Positions 34,129 to 43,139 of a stretch of DNA of 64,000 bases are shown in pieces. Under the pieces are notes generated by a model, which saw only the letters and a program-made list of their open reading frames with translations, ran no database searches and was not told the origin of the DNA. The DNA is from Ornithinibacillus massiliensis (GTDB lineage Bacteria > Bacillota > Bacilli > Bacillales > Amphibacillaceae): NCBI RefSeq assembly GCF_018310345.1, contig NZ_JAGXBY010000006.1, positions 167,223-231,222 of the forward strand, in the 5' to 3' direction. Position 1 is the first letter of the stretch; each line of letters starts with the position of its first letter. Made by a program: the position numbers and the translations under genes.

Positions 34129-35011
34129 AACTATCAAAAGACATTTTCGTGAGGGTGCAAAAAACATATATCGTAACGGCTGGATGACTGTAGCCTCGGT
34201 CGGAGCAGTAACGGTTACGTTACTTTTAGTAGGTGCATTTTTAGGTTTAATCTTAAACCTTAATCATATGGCAAAAAAAGTTGAAGAAGATGTCGTTGTG
34301 AAGGTCCTCATTGATTTAGCTGCAGATGATGAACAAGTAATTGCATTAGGAAAAGAGATAGAAAAAATCCCTGGGGTAGCAAGTGTAGTGTTTTCATCTA
34401 AAGATGATGAACTTAATAGCTTGATTGATAGCATGGGTGAAGGTGGAGATGTTTGGGGTGGATTTAAATCAGATAACCCATTAAACCATGCTTATATTGT
34501 GAAGGCTGATGAACCACAGGAGACGACAGGTATTGCAAAAACTATTGCCGAACTTGATGGAGTAGATTCTGTTACGTACGGTGAAGACGTCGCACAAAAT
34601 CTCTTTAAATTTACCGATTATGCTAGAACAATAGGTATTATTCTAATCGCTGGTCTTGTATTAACAGCTATCTTCTTAATTTCCAATACGATTAAATTAA
34701 CTATCATGGCAAGAAGTAGAGAAATTGGAATTATGAAGTTAGTAGGGGCGACGAATGGATTTATTCGCGGGCCATTTTTCATAGAAGGATTATTACTAGG
34801 TGTACTAGGATCAATCATCCCTATTTCTGCAGTCTTAGGTGGATATAAATGGATTGAATCTAGTATAACTACGGTGCAGACAATCGGATTTGTAGAAGTA
34901 TTACCATTTAATCCCTTCGCATGGCAATTAGCGCTCATTATTCTAGTGATAGGTGCTGGAATTGGAATGTGGGGAAGTCTGATGAGTGTACGCAAATTCT
35001 TGAAAGTTTAA
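34118..35011 (+). CDS. ftsX: Cell-division permease-like protein FtsX
   Basis: A 297-residue four-helix membrane protein with an extracellular loop between helices 1 and 2 (about residues 50-165) that contacts the hydrolase. Later motifs SNTIKLTIMARSREIGIMKLVGAT and RGPFFIEGLLLG are typical. The ATG lies within the ftsE end, with GAGGTGAA as the binding site. It is followed by a coiled-coil M23 protein, the likely partner. Confidence 0.95.
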   Translation: MKARTIKRHFREGAKNIYRNGWMTVASVGAVTVTLLLVGAFLGLILNLNHMAKKVEEDVVVKVLIDLAADDEQVIALGKEIEKIPGVASVVFSSKDDELNSLIDSMGEGGDVWGGFKSDNPLNHAYIVKADEPQETTGIAKTIAELDGVDSVTYGEDVAQNLFKFTDYARTIGIILIAGLVLTAIFLISNTIKLTIMARSREIGIMKLVGATNGFIRGPFFIEGLLLGVLGSIIPISAVLGGYKWIESSITTVQTIGFVEVLPFNPFAWQLALIILVIGAGIGMWGSLMSVRKFLKV

Positions 35012-35125
35012 TAGTGCTTTGAACAGTGTGGAAAAGGCAAAGGAAGGTCCTATACCTTTTCCACAATAAATTATACATACGGAAATAATAGTTTTCTAGA
35101 TTACTTGGTAACAGGGGGAAGATCA

Positions 35126-36472
35126 ATGAAAAAAAAGTTAGCACTAACTGGTTTACTGATTGGACTGTTCGCCATTGTGTCCGTCTTGATTGATGAAAAC
35201 CAGGTTTTCGCTCAAACGAAAGAGGAGCTCCAGCAAGAAATCGAGGAACTTGAGAAGGAACAATTGCAACTAAAAGAACAGAAAGAAGAAGTACAAACGA
35301 ATAAAAGTGATACAGAAGAGAAAATCCAAGAAAATTTAAATAAGCAGGATACAGTTCAAGGTCAAATCGATTCTATTGAACAGGATCTAGCAAATACTGA
35401 GGAAGCTATTTCTACCAAACAGGGTGAAATCGATACTACTAACAATGAGATTTATGAACTTACGAATACGATTGATGATTTAACTAATCAAATTGAACAG
35501 TTAGAAGTTGAGATTGATATATTACTAGACCGTATCGAGGAACGGGAAGCATTACTAGTAGACCGTCTTCGCTCTATTCAAAAGAATGGTGGTCCTATAA
35601 AGTATTTAGAAGTCATTCTCGGGTCTAAAAGCTTTTCCGATTTTATTTCAAGAGCAGCAGCTGTAAATATCATGATGGACCAAGATAAAACGATTATTGA
35701 ATCATTAGAAAAAGACAAGGCTGATGTTGAAACTAAAAAAGTAACGGTTCAAGAGAACAAGAAAGAAATCGAAGCAAAACGAAGTGATGTTGAACAGAAA
35801 AAGGTAGCATTAGAAGGCCAAAAGAGAGAACTAGTTGCATTACAAAGTCAACTAGATGAACAAAAGTCAGAAAGAAAGCGTCTGCTAGCACAACTGGAGA
35901 AAGAGCATGAAGAGTTAGAGGAATTCATGTTTACGTTGGAAGATGAACAAGCAATGATTCGTAAACAAGAAGAGGCCGTAGCGAAAGCAAAAGAGGTCGC
36001 AGAAAATAACCTTAGCCAGTTATCAAGCCCTGAAACAGGAGCGGTAAATAGTTCTTCCTTCATTTGGCCAGCTTCAGGAAGGCTTTCATCTCAGTGGGGC
36101 CAGCGTGTTGATCCAATTACTGGACAAGTAAGCTATCATCTTGGAATTGATATTGCAGCCCCTACTGGTACACCGATTTATGCTGCTACAAATGGTGTTG
36201 CCGTAAGAGGTAACTTATCTGACACGTATGGAAACCATATATTAATTGTTACGAAGATTGATGGAGTTGATTATACAACGCTATATGGCCATTTAAATGG
36301 TTTTGCCGTTGAAGATGGAGCAGTCGTAGAACAAGGTCAGTTAATTGGTTATATGGGTTCAACTGGTCGTTCCACAGGTCCACATTTACACTTTGAAGTG
36401 CATAAAGGTGGATGGATAGGCTTCTATCCTCCTAACACGAATAATGTAAATCCTATGGATTATTTACCATAA
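35126..36472 (+). CDS. Coiled-coil M23 (LytM) murein hydrolase or activator
   Basis: A 448-residue secreted protein. A signal peptide ends near VFAQ (about residue 30); a long Glu/Gln/Lys-rich coiled coil spans about 32-300, and the C-terminal peptidase_M23 domain contains YHLGIDIAAPTGTPI and GPHLHFEVHKGG with the zinc His/Asp residues. The arrangement is that of EnvC and of the coiled-coil region of CwlO and PcsB, proteins controlled by FtsEX. Its position directly after ftsEX suggests it is the complex's effector. Full metal motifs suggest it may be an active endopeptidase. Confidence 0.88.
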   Translation: MKKKLALTGLLIGLFAIVSVLIDENQVFAQTKEELQQEIEELEKEQLQLKEQKEEVQTNKSDTEEKIQENLNKQDTVQGQIDSIEQDLANTEEAISTKQGEIDTTNNEIYELTNTIDDLTNQIEQLEVEIDILLDRIEEREALLVDRLRSIQKNGGPIKYLEVILGSKSFSDFISRAAAVNIMMDQDKTIIESLEKDKADVETKKVTVQENKKEIEAKRSDVEQKKVALEGQKRELVALQSQLDEQKSERKRLLAQLEKEHEELEEFMFTLEDEQAMIRKQEEAVAKAKEVAENNLSQLSSPETGAVNSSSFIWPASGRLSSQWGQRVDPITGQVSYHLGIDIAAPTGTPIYAATNGVAVRGNLSDTYGNHILIVTKIDGVDYTTLYGHLNGFAVEDGAVVEQGQLIGYMGSTGRSTGPHLHFEVHKGGWIGFYPPNTNNVNPMDYLP

Positions 36473-36486
36473 GCGTATAGGTTAGG

Positions 36487-36518
36487 AGCATTACACATGA
36501 GGTGTAATGCTTTTTTCT
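36487..36518 (+). terminator. Terminator of the ftsEX-M23 operon
   Basis: AGCATTACAC and GTGTAATGCT form the stem, followed by TTTTTTC. Confidence 0.9.
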
Positions 36519-36661
36519 TGTCTTCTTAAATAAAAAGTTTGGCGTTAATACGCTTTTTCGATATGATTATAGAATAAGTAGGTTTGAATCTTAACGATAA
36601 TAATTTCGTTTTTGGTGTTTAAGATAACTACCTAACATATAACTAATACTGGGGTGATATC

Positions 36662-38137
36662 ATGAAATTGAATAAAGTACATATTGTGCTTATACTGGTT
36701 GGGGCCTTATTTCTAGGTTTTATTGGAGCATATGTGGGAGCTTCTATTGCACAAGCAGGTGAAAAAGAATCGATTATCTCTGAGAATAATCTTGATGGTG
36801 ATAAACAAGATGAAGCTAGTGGGGCAAAGGAAAATAATGAGCTACCAGCTCAATGGTCTAAAGTGGCTCAAGCTTATCATTTGATAAAAGATAATTACTT
36901 AGAGGGAGCTGAAGAGCAGCAACTAATTGAGGGTGCGATTCAAGGAATGCTTGCGACACTAGGTGATCCATACAGCTCCTATATGGATATTGAAACAATG
37001 GAGCAATTTAATGAACAAATTGAATCCTCTTTTGAAGGCATTGGTGCTGAGGTTAGTATGGTTAATGGAATGGTGACGATTGTATCGCCTATTAAAGATT
37101 CCCCAGCGGAAAAGGTAGGACTTCGACCAAACGACCAAGTTCTAGAGGTAGATGGAGAATCATTAGAAGGACTTGATTTAAATGAGGCAGTTGCCAAGAT
37201 CCGTGGGGAAAAAGGAACAGAAGTGGTCTTAACCATTTTGCGACAGGGCACGACTGAACCTTTCCAAATTACCATTGTTCGTGACACCATCCCTATCGAA
37301 ACCGTTTATTCTGAAATGAAAACTGTTGATGGTAAGAAAACAGGGCTAATTGAAATTACTAATTTTGCTGAAACAACTGCAGAAGATTTTGAATCACAGC
37401 TTAAAGCATTAGAGGACGATGGAATGGAAGGATTAGTTATTGATGTACGTGGGAATCCTGGTGGACTCTTAAATTCTGTTGAAGAGATCCTAGATTTATT
37501 TGTTCCAAAGGATATTCCATATATTCAAATTGAAGATCAAAGTGGAAATAAAACACCTTATTACTCTACATTAGATAAGAAAAAGGATTATCCAATCTCA
37601 GTTTTAGTAGACGAAGGTAGTGCATCGGCTTCTGAAATTTTAGCTGTGGCGATGAAAGAAATTGGTTATGATGTCGTTGGAACTAATAGTTTCGGAAAAG
37701 GTACAGTGCAGCAAGCCGTTCCATTAGGTGATGGAAGTACAGTAAAATTAACCTTCTTCAAATGGTTGTCACCAAAAGGAACATGGATTCACGAAACAGG
37801 TGTTGAGCCAACTGTGAAAGTGGAACAACCGAAATATTATTTTACAACCCCAATACAAGTAACAGATGAGCCTTTATCGTTTGATCACTCTGGAAGCCAA
37901 ATTGAAAATATTCAAATCATGCTGGATGGTTTAGGCTATGAATTAGACAGAACAGACGGTTACTTCAGTAAGGAAACTGAAGAAGCAGTTAAAGCCTTCC
38001 AAAAGGATCATGATTTAACGGTTACAGGAGAAGTAGACCAAGAAACAGCTGGAACACTGGAATCGAGCATTATTGAAAAAATCCGCAGTGGTGAAGATGA
38101 TTTACAATTAGAAAAAGCATTAGAAGTGGTACATTAA
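36662..38137 (+). CDS. ctpB: S41 carboxyl-terminal processing protease
   Basis: A 491-residue secreted serine protease of the CtpB/CtpA group. One N-terminal transmembrane or signal segment is followed by a PDZ domain (about residues 120-200) and the S41 core with DVRGNPGGLL, the serine in DEGSASASEIL and the catalytic lysine in NSFGKGTVQ. A peptidoglycan-binding_1 domain ends the protein (DGYFSKETEEAVKAFQKDH). In B. subtilis CtpB helps activate SigK during sporulation. Position after ftsEX favours CtpB, but CtpA cannot be excluded. Confidence 0.88.
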   Translation: MKLNKVHIVLILVGALFLGFIGAYVGASIAQAGEKESIISENNLDGDKQDEASGAKENNELPAQWSKVAQAYHLIKDNYLEGAEEQQLIEGAIQGMLATLGDPYSSYMDIETMEQFNEQIESSFEGIGAEVSMVNGMVTIVSPIKDSPAEKVGLRPNDQVLEVDGESLEGLDLNEAVAKIRGEKGTEVVLTILRQGTTEPFQITIVRDTIPIETVYSEMKTVDGKKTGLIEITNFAETTAEDFESQLKALEDDGMEGLVIDVRGNPGGLLNSVEEILDLFVPKDIPYIQIEDQSGNKTPYYSTLDKKKDYPISVLVDEGSASASEILAVAMKEIGYDVVGTNSFGKGTVQQAVPLGDGSTVKLTFFKWLSPKGTWIHETGVEPTVKVEQPKYYFTTPIQVTDEPLSFDHSGSQIENIQIMLDGLGYELDRTDGYFSKETEEAVKAFQKDHDLTVTGEVDQETAGTLESSIIEKIRSGEDDLQLEKALEVVH

Positions 38138-38182
38138 TTATTACACCAAGGCTTTGACACCATGAAGAAATAAATGTAAAAC

Positions 38183-38381
38183 CCGAATGATGCATGAGAT
38201 TAGCTCCGGAAATATAATTAGACTCCTGCGGGAAGATAGAGCGCGCTTGAGACCTAGTGATGCAGCTCTGTCTCTACTAGCAATTCTACGTAGCAGGCTC
38301 CCTTCGAGGGGGCATTCCATGGTCACTAGCGACCATGGAATGAGCGTATATTTTCGGAGCAGGTTTGTGCTAATCATTCGG
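38183..38381. repeat. About 200-bp palindromic intergenic element with terminal inverted repeats
   Basis: The outer ends match as inverted repeats: CCGAAT and GATTAGC on the left, GCTAATC and ATTCGG on the right, plus GCTCCGGAAATAT against ATATTTTCGGAGC (one mismatch in 13). Inside are a perfect 12-bp palindrome, CATTCCATGGTC/GACCATGGAATG (38313-38342), and the core ACTCCTGCGGGA. It resembles dispersed structured repeats I recall from Bacillaceae genomes. No protein is encoded; the gap between ctpB and minJ holds nothing else. Confidence 0.7.
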
Positions 38382-38556
38382 TTTTCTTATACCTTCTATA
38401 CGTGTGTCCAAGTCTTGTTATATTCTACATCATTATGTTTTCAACACTCTTGTAAAATTAATACGGTAAAAGCAGGAAAAAAACCGACAAATGACGAATA
38501 TATAAGGTTATAATTAACTTATTAAGAGGAACTGTAGATTGGGAAGGTGAACACAA

Positions 38557-39726
38557 ATGTTACAGGATTGGTTATTGGAATTTGGTAAAGGAATTGGAAA
38601 AATCTTTCTCAATCCACTTTTATATTGGTCTATTGTATTCATTACGTTAGTAGGCATAAGAAGAATCAAGCAGGAAAGAAGAGATTTTGGAACTAAGGTA
38701 TTCGATATCTTCTCGGAGTGGAAGGGAACGATTGGGTTTTCGATTTTTATCGGACTATTTTATTCAGTTTTAACAATAGCAATAGGTATGGTAGTTACAT
38801 ATGATGTGCTTATCATTCTAAGTATCGTTACGATTCTATTAAGTCTTACATTACGTTTTTCTTTCCTTTCCCCAAGTTACACCTTTGGGATTACCTTTTT
38901 TGTCTTGATGTTATTTCCTTTAGTAGCGGATAACGTTACGTTTCTCCCTAGCTTAGGGGAGGTTAATTATTCAGTAATTGCCATTTTATTAGCATTATTT
39001 TTATTTGTAGAAGCACATTTCCTAAGTAGAATTAAGATCTATGAGACATACCTTGGATTAGAAAAAGGAGCTCGGGGTAGTTGGATTGGTAAGCATTTAA
39101 TTAAGAAGTTTTCCATTATCCCGTTTTTTGCTTTAGTACCTGCTGGACTAATCGAACCATTTGCACCCTATTGGCCATTTCTGTCTATCGGTGGGGAGAA
39201 TTATGCTTTAGTCCTGATACCAGTTGTTTTAGGGTTTGAATTTGTGGTGCGAGGCAGTATGCCATATAAGACAGCGAACTGGATTGCGCTACAGTTATTA
39301 GCCCTAGCTGTACTTGTACTAGCTATCGCAATAGGTAGTATCTTCTTACCGTGGTTAACGATTGTTGCTGTAATCATAGCAATCATTGGAAGGGAAGTTC
39401 TTAACTACCGACATCGCTCAAAAGATAATGCGAGAAGCTATTATTTCAATCATACGAACGATGGATTAAAAGTTCTTGGTGTTATCCCTGGCTCTCCAGC
39501 TGACCGTTTACAAATTCTAATTGGAGAGACCGTAATGAAAGTAAATGGTAATCGAATCCAAAGTGAAGATGATCTTTATGAAGCACTACAACAGACAGGC
39601 TCTTTCTTTAAGGTGGAATTACTTGATCACAATGGTGAAGTTCGTTTTATTCAAAGTGCCATGTACGAAGGTGATCACCATGAACTAGGGTTACTATTCG
39701 CAGGAGAGCCATATCGAACAAACTAA
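38557..39726 (+). CDS. minJ: Division topological determinant MinJ-like PDZ membrane protein
   Basis: A 389-residue protein with about eight transmembrane helices in the first 285 residues and a C-terminal PDZ domain (KVLGVIPGSPADRLQILIGETVMKVNGN). In B. subtilis MinJ (YvjD) bridges DivIVA and MinD to restrict division to midcell. The length and order after ctpB agree. GGGAAGGTGA precedes the ATG. Confidence 0.88.
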   Translation: MLQDWLLEFGKGIGKIFLNPLLYWSIVFITLVGIRRIKQERRDFGTKVFDIFSEWKGTIGFSIFIGLFYSVLTIAIGMVVTYDVLIILSIVTILLSLTLRFSFLSPSYTFGITFFVLMLFPLVADNVTFLPSLGEVNYSVIAILLALFLFVEAHFLSRIKIYETYLGLEKGARGSWIGKHLIKKFSIIPFFALVPAGLIEPFAPYWPFLSIGGENYALVLIPVVLGFEFVVRGSMPYKTANWIALQLLALAVLVLAIAIGSIFLPWLTIVAVIIAIIGREVLNYRHRSKDNARSYYFNHTNDGLKVLGVIPGSPADRLQILIGETVMKVNGNRIQSEDDLYEALQQTGSFFKVELLDHNGEVRFIQSAMYEGDHHELGLLFAGEPYRTN

Positions 39727-39730
39727 TATA

Positions 39731-39764
39731 GAAGACCGTATCCATAGTGGGTACGGTTTTTTGT
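39731..39764 (+). terminator. minJ terminator
   Basis: ACCGTATCC and GGGTACGGT form the stem, followed by six T residues. Confidence 0.85.
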
Positions 39765-39864
39765 GTAAAGAGAATAGATAAAAAGTCTAGGTAGCACTAA
39801 TAATTTTATTAATTTTCATCCAAACTAAGAAGGCAAAATATGTACAGGAAGGATAATTGTATGG

Positions 39865-40413
39865 ATGAAAAGCTATCTATTAGGGTTCTGGAATGTATTT
39901 GATCCGCTGTATTATTCCTTTACTAGATTGCGCTATGTAAAGGATCAGGAACAGAATCGAACGGTATTTCGTGTACGACTTACTCGATATAAAGGAAGAC
40001 GTACGATATTAAAGGACGGTACTATAATTAATAAAAATGACCTGCTAATTAAGATTCACCTTCATAATGTGAAAATCATGAATGATTTGTATGCAGAAAA
40101 AAGTGACACAAAGCGTGCTGTATACATTTACCATCTGGTCAAACGGGCTATGCCACTTTTGGCAGACTATGTAAAACATCATAAGCGTTATGATGAGTTA
40201 AAGGGAATAATAGGAATTACTACCCTACATAAAGGTACAAAGCGATTAGGTTTCGATAATGTGTTTATCCATAATCCATTATATAGAAATTATAAAAAAA
40301 TAACCTTTACTCCAATTAATTATTTGGCTAGCTCATCCAATCATGAAAATCCCATGTACTTATTCATGTCAAAGGATGAGCTAGTTAATAGATATGGAAC
40401 TAAAGTTAAATAG
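39865..40413 (+). CDS. ykoP: YkoP-like protein
   Basis: A 182-residue protein starting MKSYLLGFWNVFDPLYYSFTR. Conserved stretches include VRLTRYKGRRTILKDGT, IKIHLHNVKIM and KGIIGITTLHKGTKRLGF. It resembles B. subtilis YkoP, a protein of unknown function encoded next to a glycosyltransferase (YkoN) and a phosphoesterase (YkoQ), as here. No signal peptide is clear. Its 3' end overlaps the convergent ykoQ-like gene by 8 bp, leaving no room for a separate terminator. Confidence 0.75.
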   Translation: MKSYLLGFWNVFDPLYYSFTRLRYVKDQEQNRTVFRVRLTRYKGRRTILKDGTIINKNDLLIKIHLHNVKIMNDLYAEKSDTKRAVYIYHLVKRAMPLLADYVKHHKRYDELKGIIGITTLHKGTKRLGFDNVFIHNPLYRNYKKITFTPINYLASSSNHENPMYLFMSKDELVNRYGTKVK

Positions 40414-41221
40414 CAACGTCATGGAGAGTGATTTCAGGGCGGCTGCCCACCCGAATGTTTACACCTGTTTGGCCTAATCCTTCACTAATATAAAAAGGGG
40501 AATCATTATGGCTATGCAATCCTTTTATCATATTTAAACGTGGTAGTTTCCCCATTTTCACTAAGTGGTATGCTTTTGGATAAAGGATTTGTCCACCATG
40601 GAAATGCCCTGCTAATAAATAATCAAATGGATAATCATCCATTTCGAGAACTACGTTTGGATCATGAGTCAGGACAATTTTAAGACCTTCTTTCACCTGA
40701 CGATACGATTCTTCCAAGTCGCTTCGATTTGTTGAGTAATCATCAATTCCGATTATATTAATCTTTTGACCGTTTATAGTAATTGTTTTAGAGCTATTTT
40801 GCATTACGATACAACCGTATTGTGTAAGAATCGATTTTAAATCTGATAAATTCTGCCCTTTTAGGACATAATCATGGTTACCAAGTACAGCGTAGATACC
40901 ATGTTTTGGCTTCATTTTTTGTAGAACCTCAAGATATGGTATTAACTTGGGTAGGGTACGTTTTCTATCAAGAAAATCCCCAGTTAGTGCAATGATATCC
41001 GGTTGTTCATGCTGTAGATTCGCAGCTAGTTGACTTGGTGTAATAGAGATATTTTCAAGGTGAAGGTCAGACAAGTGTAGGATGGATAAATTAGAATGAT
41101 TTGTTCGATGTTTAGTGGAGATTTGTATTTTATTTATTTGGATATCTTTCGTATTTAGGTTTGCTTTATATATGAGAAAGCCAATAATGATTAATAATAG
41201 TGCAGAAATAATATATGTCAT
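40406..41221 (-). CDS. ykoQ: YkoQ-like membrane-anchored metallophosphoesterase
   Basis: A 271-residue calcineurin-like phosphoesterase. An N-terminal helix (residues 2-20) anchors it. The metal-ligand motifs appear in order: LHLSDLHL, ALTGDFLDR, VLGNHDY, LTHDPNV and LAGHFHGGQ. Related enzymes such as LpxH-like and YkuE act on lipid or nucleotide phosphates; the substrate here is unknown. GGGGAGGAA lies seven bases before the ATG. It is divergent from the glycosyltransferase gene and convergent with ykoP. Confidence 0.85.
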   Translation of the reverse strand: MTYIISALLLIIIGFLIYKANLNTKDIQINKIQISTKHRTNHSNLSILHLSDLHLENISITPSQLAANLQHEQPDIIALTGDFLDRKRTLPKLIPYLEVLQKMKPKHGIYAVLGNHDYVLKGQNLSDLKSILTQYGCIVMQNSSKTITINGQKINIIGIDDYSTNRSDLEESYRQVKEGLKIVLTHDPNVVLEMDDYPFDYLLAGHFHGGQILYPKAYHLVKMGKLPRLNMIKGLHSHNDSPFYISEGLGQTGVNIRVGSRPEITLHDVAI

Positions 41222-41318
41222 ATGAATTCCTCCCCGAAAATGATTATAACATGGTTAAACGATTAGATTCATTGGTAAATCAAGGGATTCATTTGAACGT
41301 TATGATAGGGTGAATATA

Positions 41319-42425
41319 TTGGATACGAAATCAAAGAGCGAAGCATTATTACTACCATTTATGCAAATTCCGACTGGGCATCATCATGTTGCTGACGCAG
41401 TGATAGAGGAATTGGAGCGTGCTGTCAAATCAATCAACTGTGAAAAGGTGGATATTTTATCGTATAGTTTTGGAAAAGTAGAACGACTCGTCTCTGCTAC
41501 GTATTTAAATTGGATTAAAATGGTCCCAAAAGCGTACGATGTGCTTTATAATCGACTTGCTGTAAAAAATCAAACAAAACGATCTAGACAGCGCTTATAT
41601 GAAGCGATGTTCATAGCGTTTTTTAAGAAATTAATGAAAGAAACAGAACCAAGAATTTTATTCTGTACACACTGTCTTCCTTCCAATATTGCTAGTGTTT
41701 TAAAGCAAAAAGGAAAGTTACATGCAATTACAGTGAATGTGTATACCGATTTCTTTATTAACCGTGTATGGGGTATTGCTGGTATTGATTATCATATCGT
41801 TCCATCCATAACGGTCAAGAAATTTTTATTAGATTTAGGTGTAGACGAGGAGAGGATTTTTGTAACAGGAATACCAGTACATCCAGTATTCCGTATTCCT
41901 TATCAGAAAAAAAGTAATGGGAAGCTACATGTATTAATTACAGGCGGAAGTTTAGGGATCGCATCAATGGACAAACTAATCCCTAGTCATCCGGAAATAA
42001 AATACACGGTTTTATGTGGGCACAATGAAAAGCTTTATCAAGATCTTTCAGAATGGAACCACCCATATGTCCAGCCCATTCGGTATGTGGATAGCAAAGC
42101 GAGAATGAATGAGCTATATAATCAAGTTGACGCAGTTATTACCAAGCCTGGAGGGGTAACAATTAGTGAATGCTTAATGAAACGAATCCCAATTTTCACT
42201 TGTAATGCCTTACCTGGTCAAGAAAAAGTAAATGAAATGGAATTAGCTAAATTAGGCATCGTTAATCAAATAAACCCATTCGAAAGAAGTATCGAGTTGC
42301 AAGTGAAGGAATTTTTCCAGGATAACAAAAGACAACTTATGTACGAGGAAAATCTAAACTTATATCATGAATATGTAGAAAGAAATTCGTTGTCTGAAAT
42401 ATTATTAACTATTTGTAAGGCATAG
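41319..42425 (+). CDS. ykoN: MGDG-synthase-type glycosyltransferase (YkoN-like)
   Basis: A 368-residue GT28-like enzyme with the N-terminal MGDG synthase motif PTGHHHVADAV and the C-terminal nucleotide-sugar domain (LITGGSLG, TKPGGVTISECLM, PGQEKVNEMEL). Close relatives glycosylate diacylglycerol; YkoN itself is unassigned. The TTG at 41319, six bases after AGGGTG, is preferred to the GTG at 41310. With ykoP and ykoQ it forms a small envelope cluster, perhaps for a lipid or surface glycan (inference). Confidence 0.8.
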   Translation: MDTKSKSEALLLPFMQIPTGHHHVADAVIEELERAVKSINCEKVDILSYSFGKVERLVSATYLNWIKMVPKAYDVLYNRLAVKNQTKRSRQRLYEAMFIAFFKKLMKETEPRILFCTHCLPSNIASVLKQKGKLHAITVNVYTDFFINRVWGIAGIDYHIVPSITVKKFLLDLGVDEERIFVTGIPVHPVFRIPYQKKSNGKLHVLITGGSLGIASMDKLIPSHPEIKYTVLCGHNEKLYQDLSEWNHPYVQPIRYVDSKARMNELYNQVDAVITKPGGVTISECLMKRIPIFTCNALPGQEKVNEMELAKLGIVNQINPFERSIELQVKEFFQDNKRQLMYEENLNLYHEYVERNSLSEILLTICKA

Positions 42426-42455
42426 AGTTTAGTCGTGTCTATAATTTTATTAGGT

Positions 42456-42507
42456 AGACGAAAGGGGTGTAAAGAATATTTTACATCCTTTTCGTCTGTT
42501 TTTATAA
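42456..42507 (+). terminator. Terminator of the ykoN-like gene
   Basis: AGACGAAAGGGGTGTAAA pairs with TTTACATCCTTTTCGTCT (one G-T/mismatch position), followed by GTTTTTA. Confidence 0.9.
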
Positions 42508-42559
42508 TAAGGATGTAAAAACTATTTGACATATAGTCGAATATGAAGGTGAAAATAAG

Positions 42560-42757
42560 ATGAGAAATCGAATTAAAGAATTTCGGGAAAAAATGAATCT
42601 TTCTCAAGGAAAGGTTGCAGACTTATGCAATGTTAGTAGGCAGACAATTAATGCAATTGAAAACGACAAATATGATCCTAGCTTACAATTGGCATTTGAT
42701 TTAGCGAGTGTATTAGGAGTTAAGGTTGATGAATTATTTATAAGTGAAAGGAAGTAA
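42560..42757 (+). CDS. Small XRE-family transcription regulator
   Basis: A 65-residue single-domain HTH protein of the type often paired with small membrane proteins (MRNRIKEFREKMNLSQGKVADL, then SRQTINAIENDKYDPSL and VDELF). It is preceded by TTGACA about 30 bases upstream and by GAAGGTGA at a good distance. No partner gene is adjacent; the next 380 bp hold only a possible gene remnant. The target is unknown. Confidence 0.85.
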   Translation: MRNRIKEFREKMNLSQGKVADLCNVSRQTINAIENDKYDPSLQLAFDLASVLGVKVDELFISERK

Positions 42758-42914
42758 CATACTAGTTTCGTTAGTTATAATTCCTGTGGTGCTATTTGTA
42801 TGAGTTTTATAGACCTCTTGATAATGAATGGGAAAAGCTATTAAGTAAAAGTCTACACCTTGACCTAGCTTATCGGAAGCCATTCCCTGATATAATATTT
42901 ATATAGCTTAAAAG

Positions 42915-42973
42915 AACCCGAACTACTTAGATTTCAATTCATGACTTCTTAGCGTAGGTCGGGTTTTTTATAG
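42915..42973 (+). terminator. Terminator of unknown transcript
   Basis: Outer stem AACCCGA/TCGGGTT with inner stem CTAC/GTAG, then six T residues. No gene directly precedes it except the small XRE regulator. Confidence 0.75.
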
Positions 42974-43058
42974 AAAAAAATCAATTATACGATGTACCTT
43001 GTCTAATTTCTTGAATACTTAGGGAAAAATAGTTAGTATGTATATATAGCAAAAAAAA

Positions 43059-43072
43059 CGAATGTTAGTTCG
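43059..43072 (+). promoter_or_regulatory. LexA (DinR) box upstream of uvrB
   Basis: CGAATGTTAGTTCG matches the Bacillus SOS box CGAAC-N4-GTTCG with one change, 68 bp before the uvrB start. SOS control of uvrBA by LexA is established in B. subtilis. Confidence 0.7.
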
Positions 43073-43139
43073 CATTTTATGGTGATATATAGTGGTAGAA
43101 TATGGTACACTGAAATAAGGTTAAGGACGGAGGGAGACA

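Larger units (their letters stand above)
42758..43139. other. Intergenic region with orphan terminator and possible coding remnant
   Basis: Between the XRE gene and uvrB. A stretch at about 42788-42907 is open on the plus strand and reads YEFYRPLDNEWEKLLSKSL with a stop at its end but no start, possibly the tail of a lost gene. A terminator (42915-42972) follows: AACCCGA and CTAC pair with GTAG and TCGGGTT, then TTTTTT. The uvrB promoter region with its LexA-like box comes next. Confidence 0.4.

Noticed and set aside
38187..38513. 108-codon ORF downstream of ctpB
   Set aside because: It runs through the palindromic repeat element, has no ribosome binding site and reads as random sequence.
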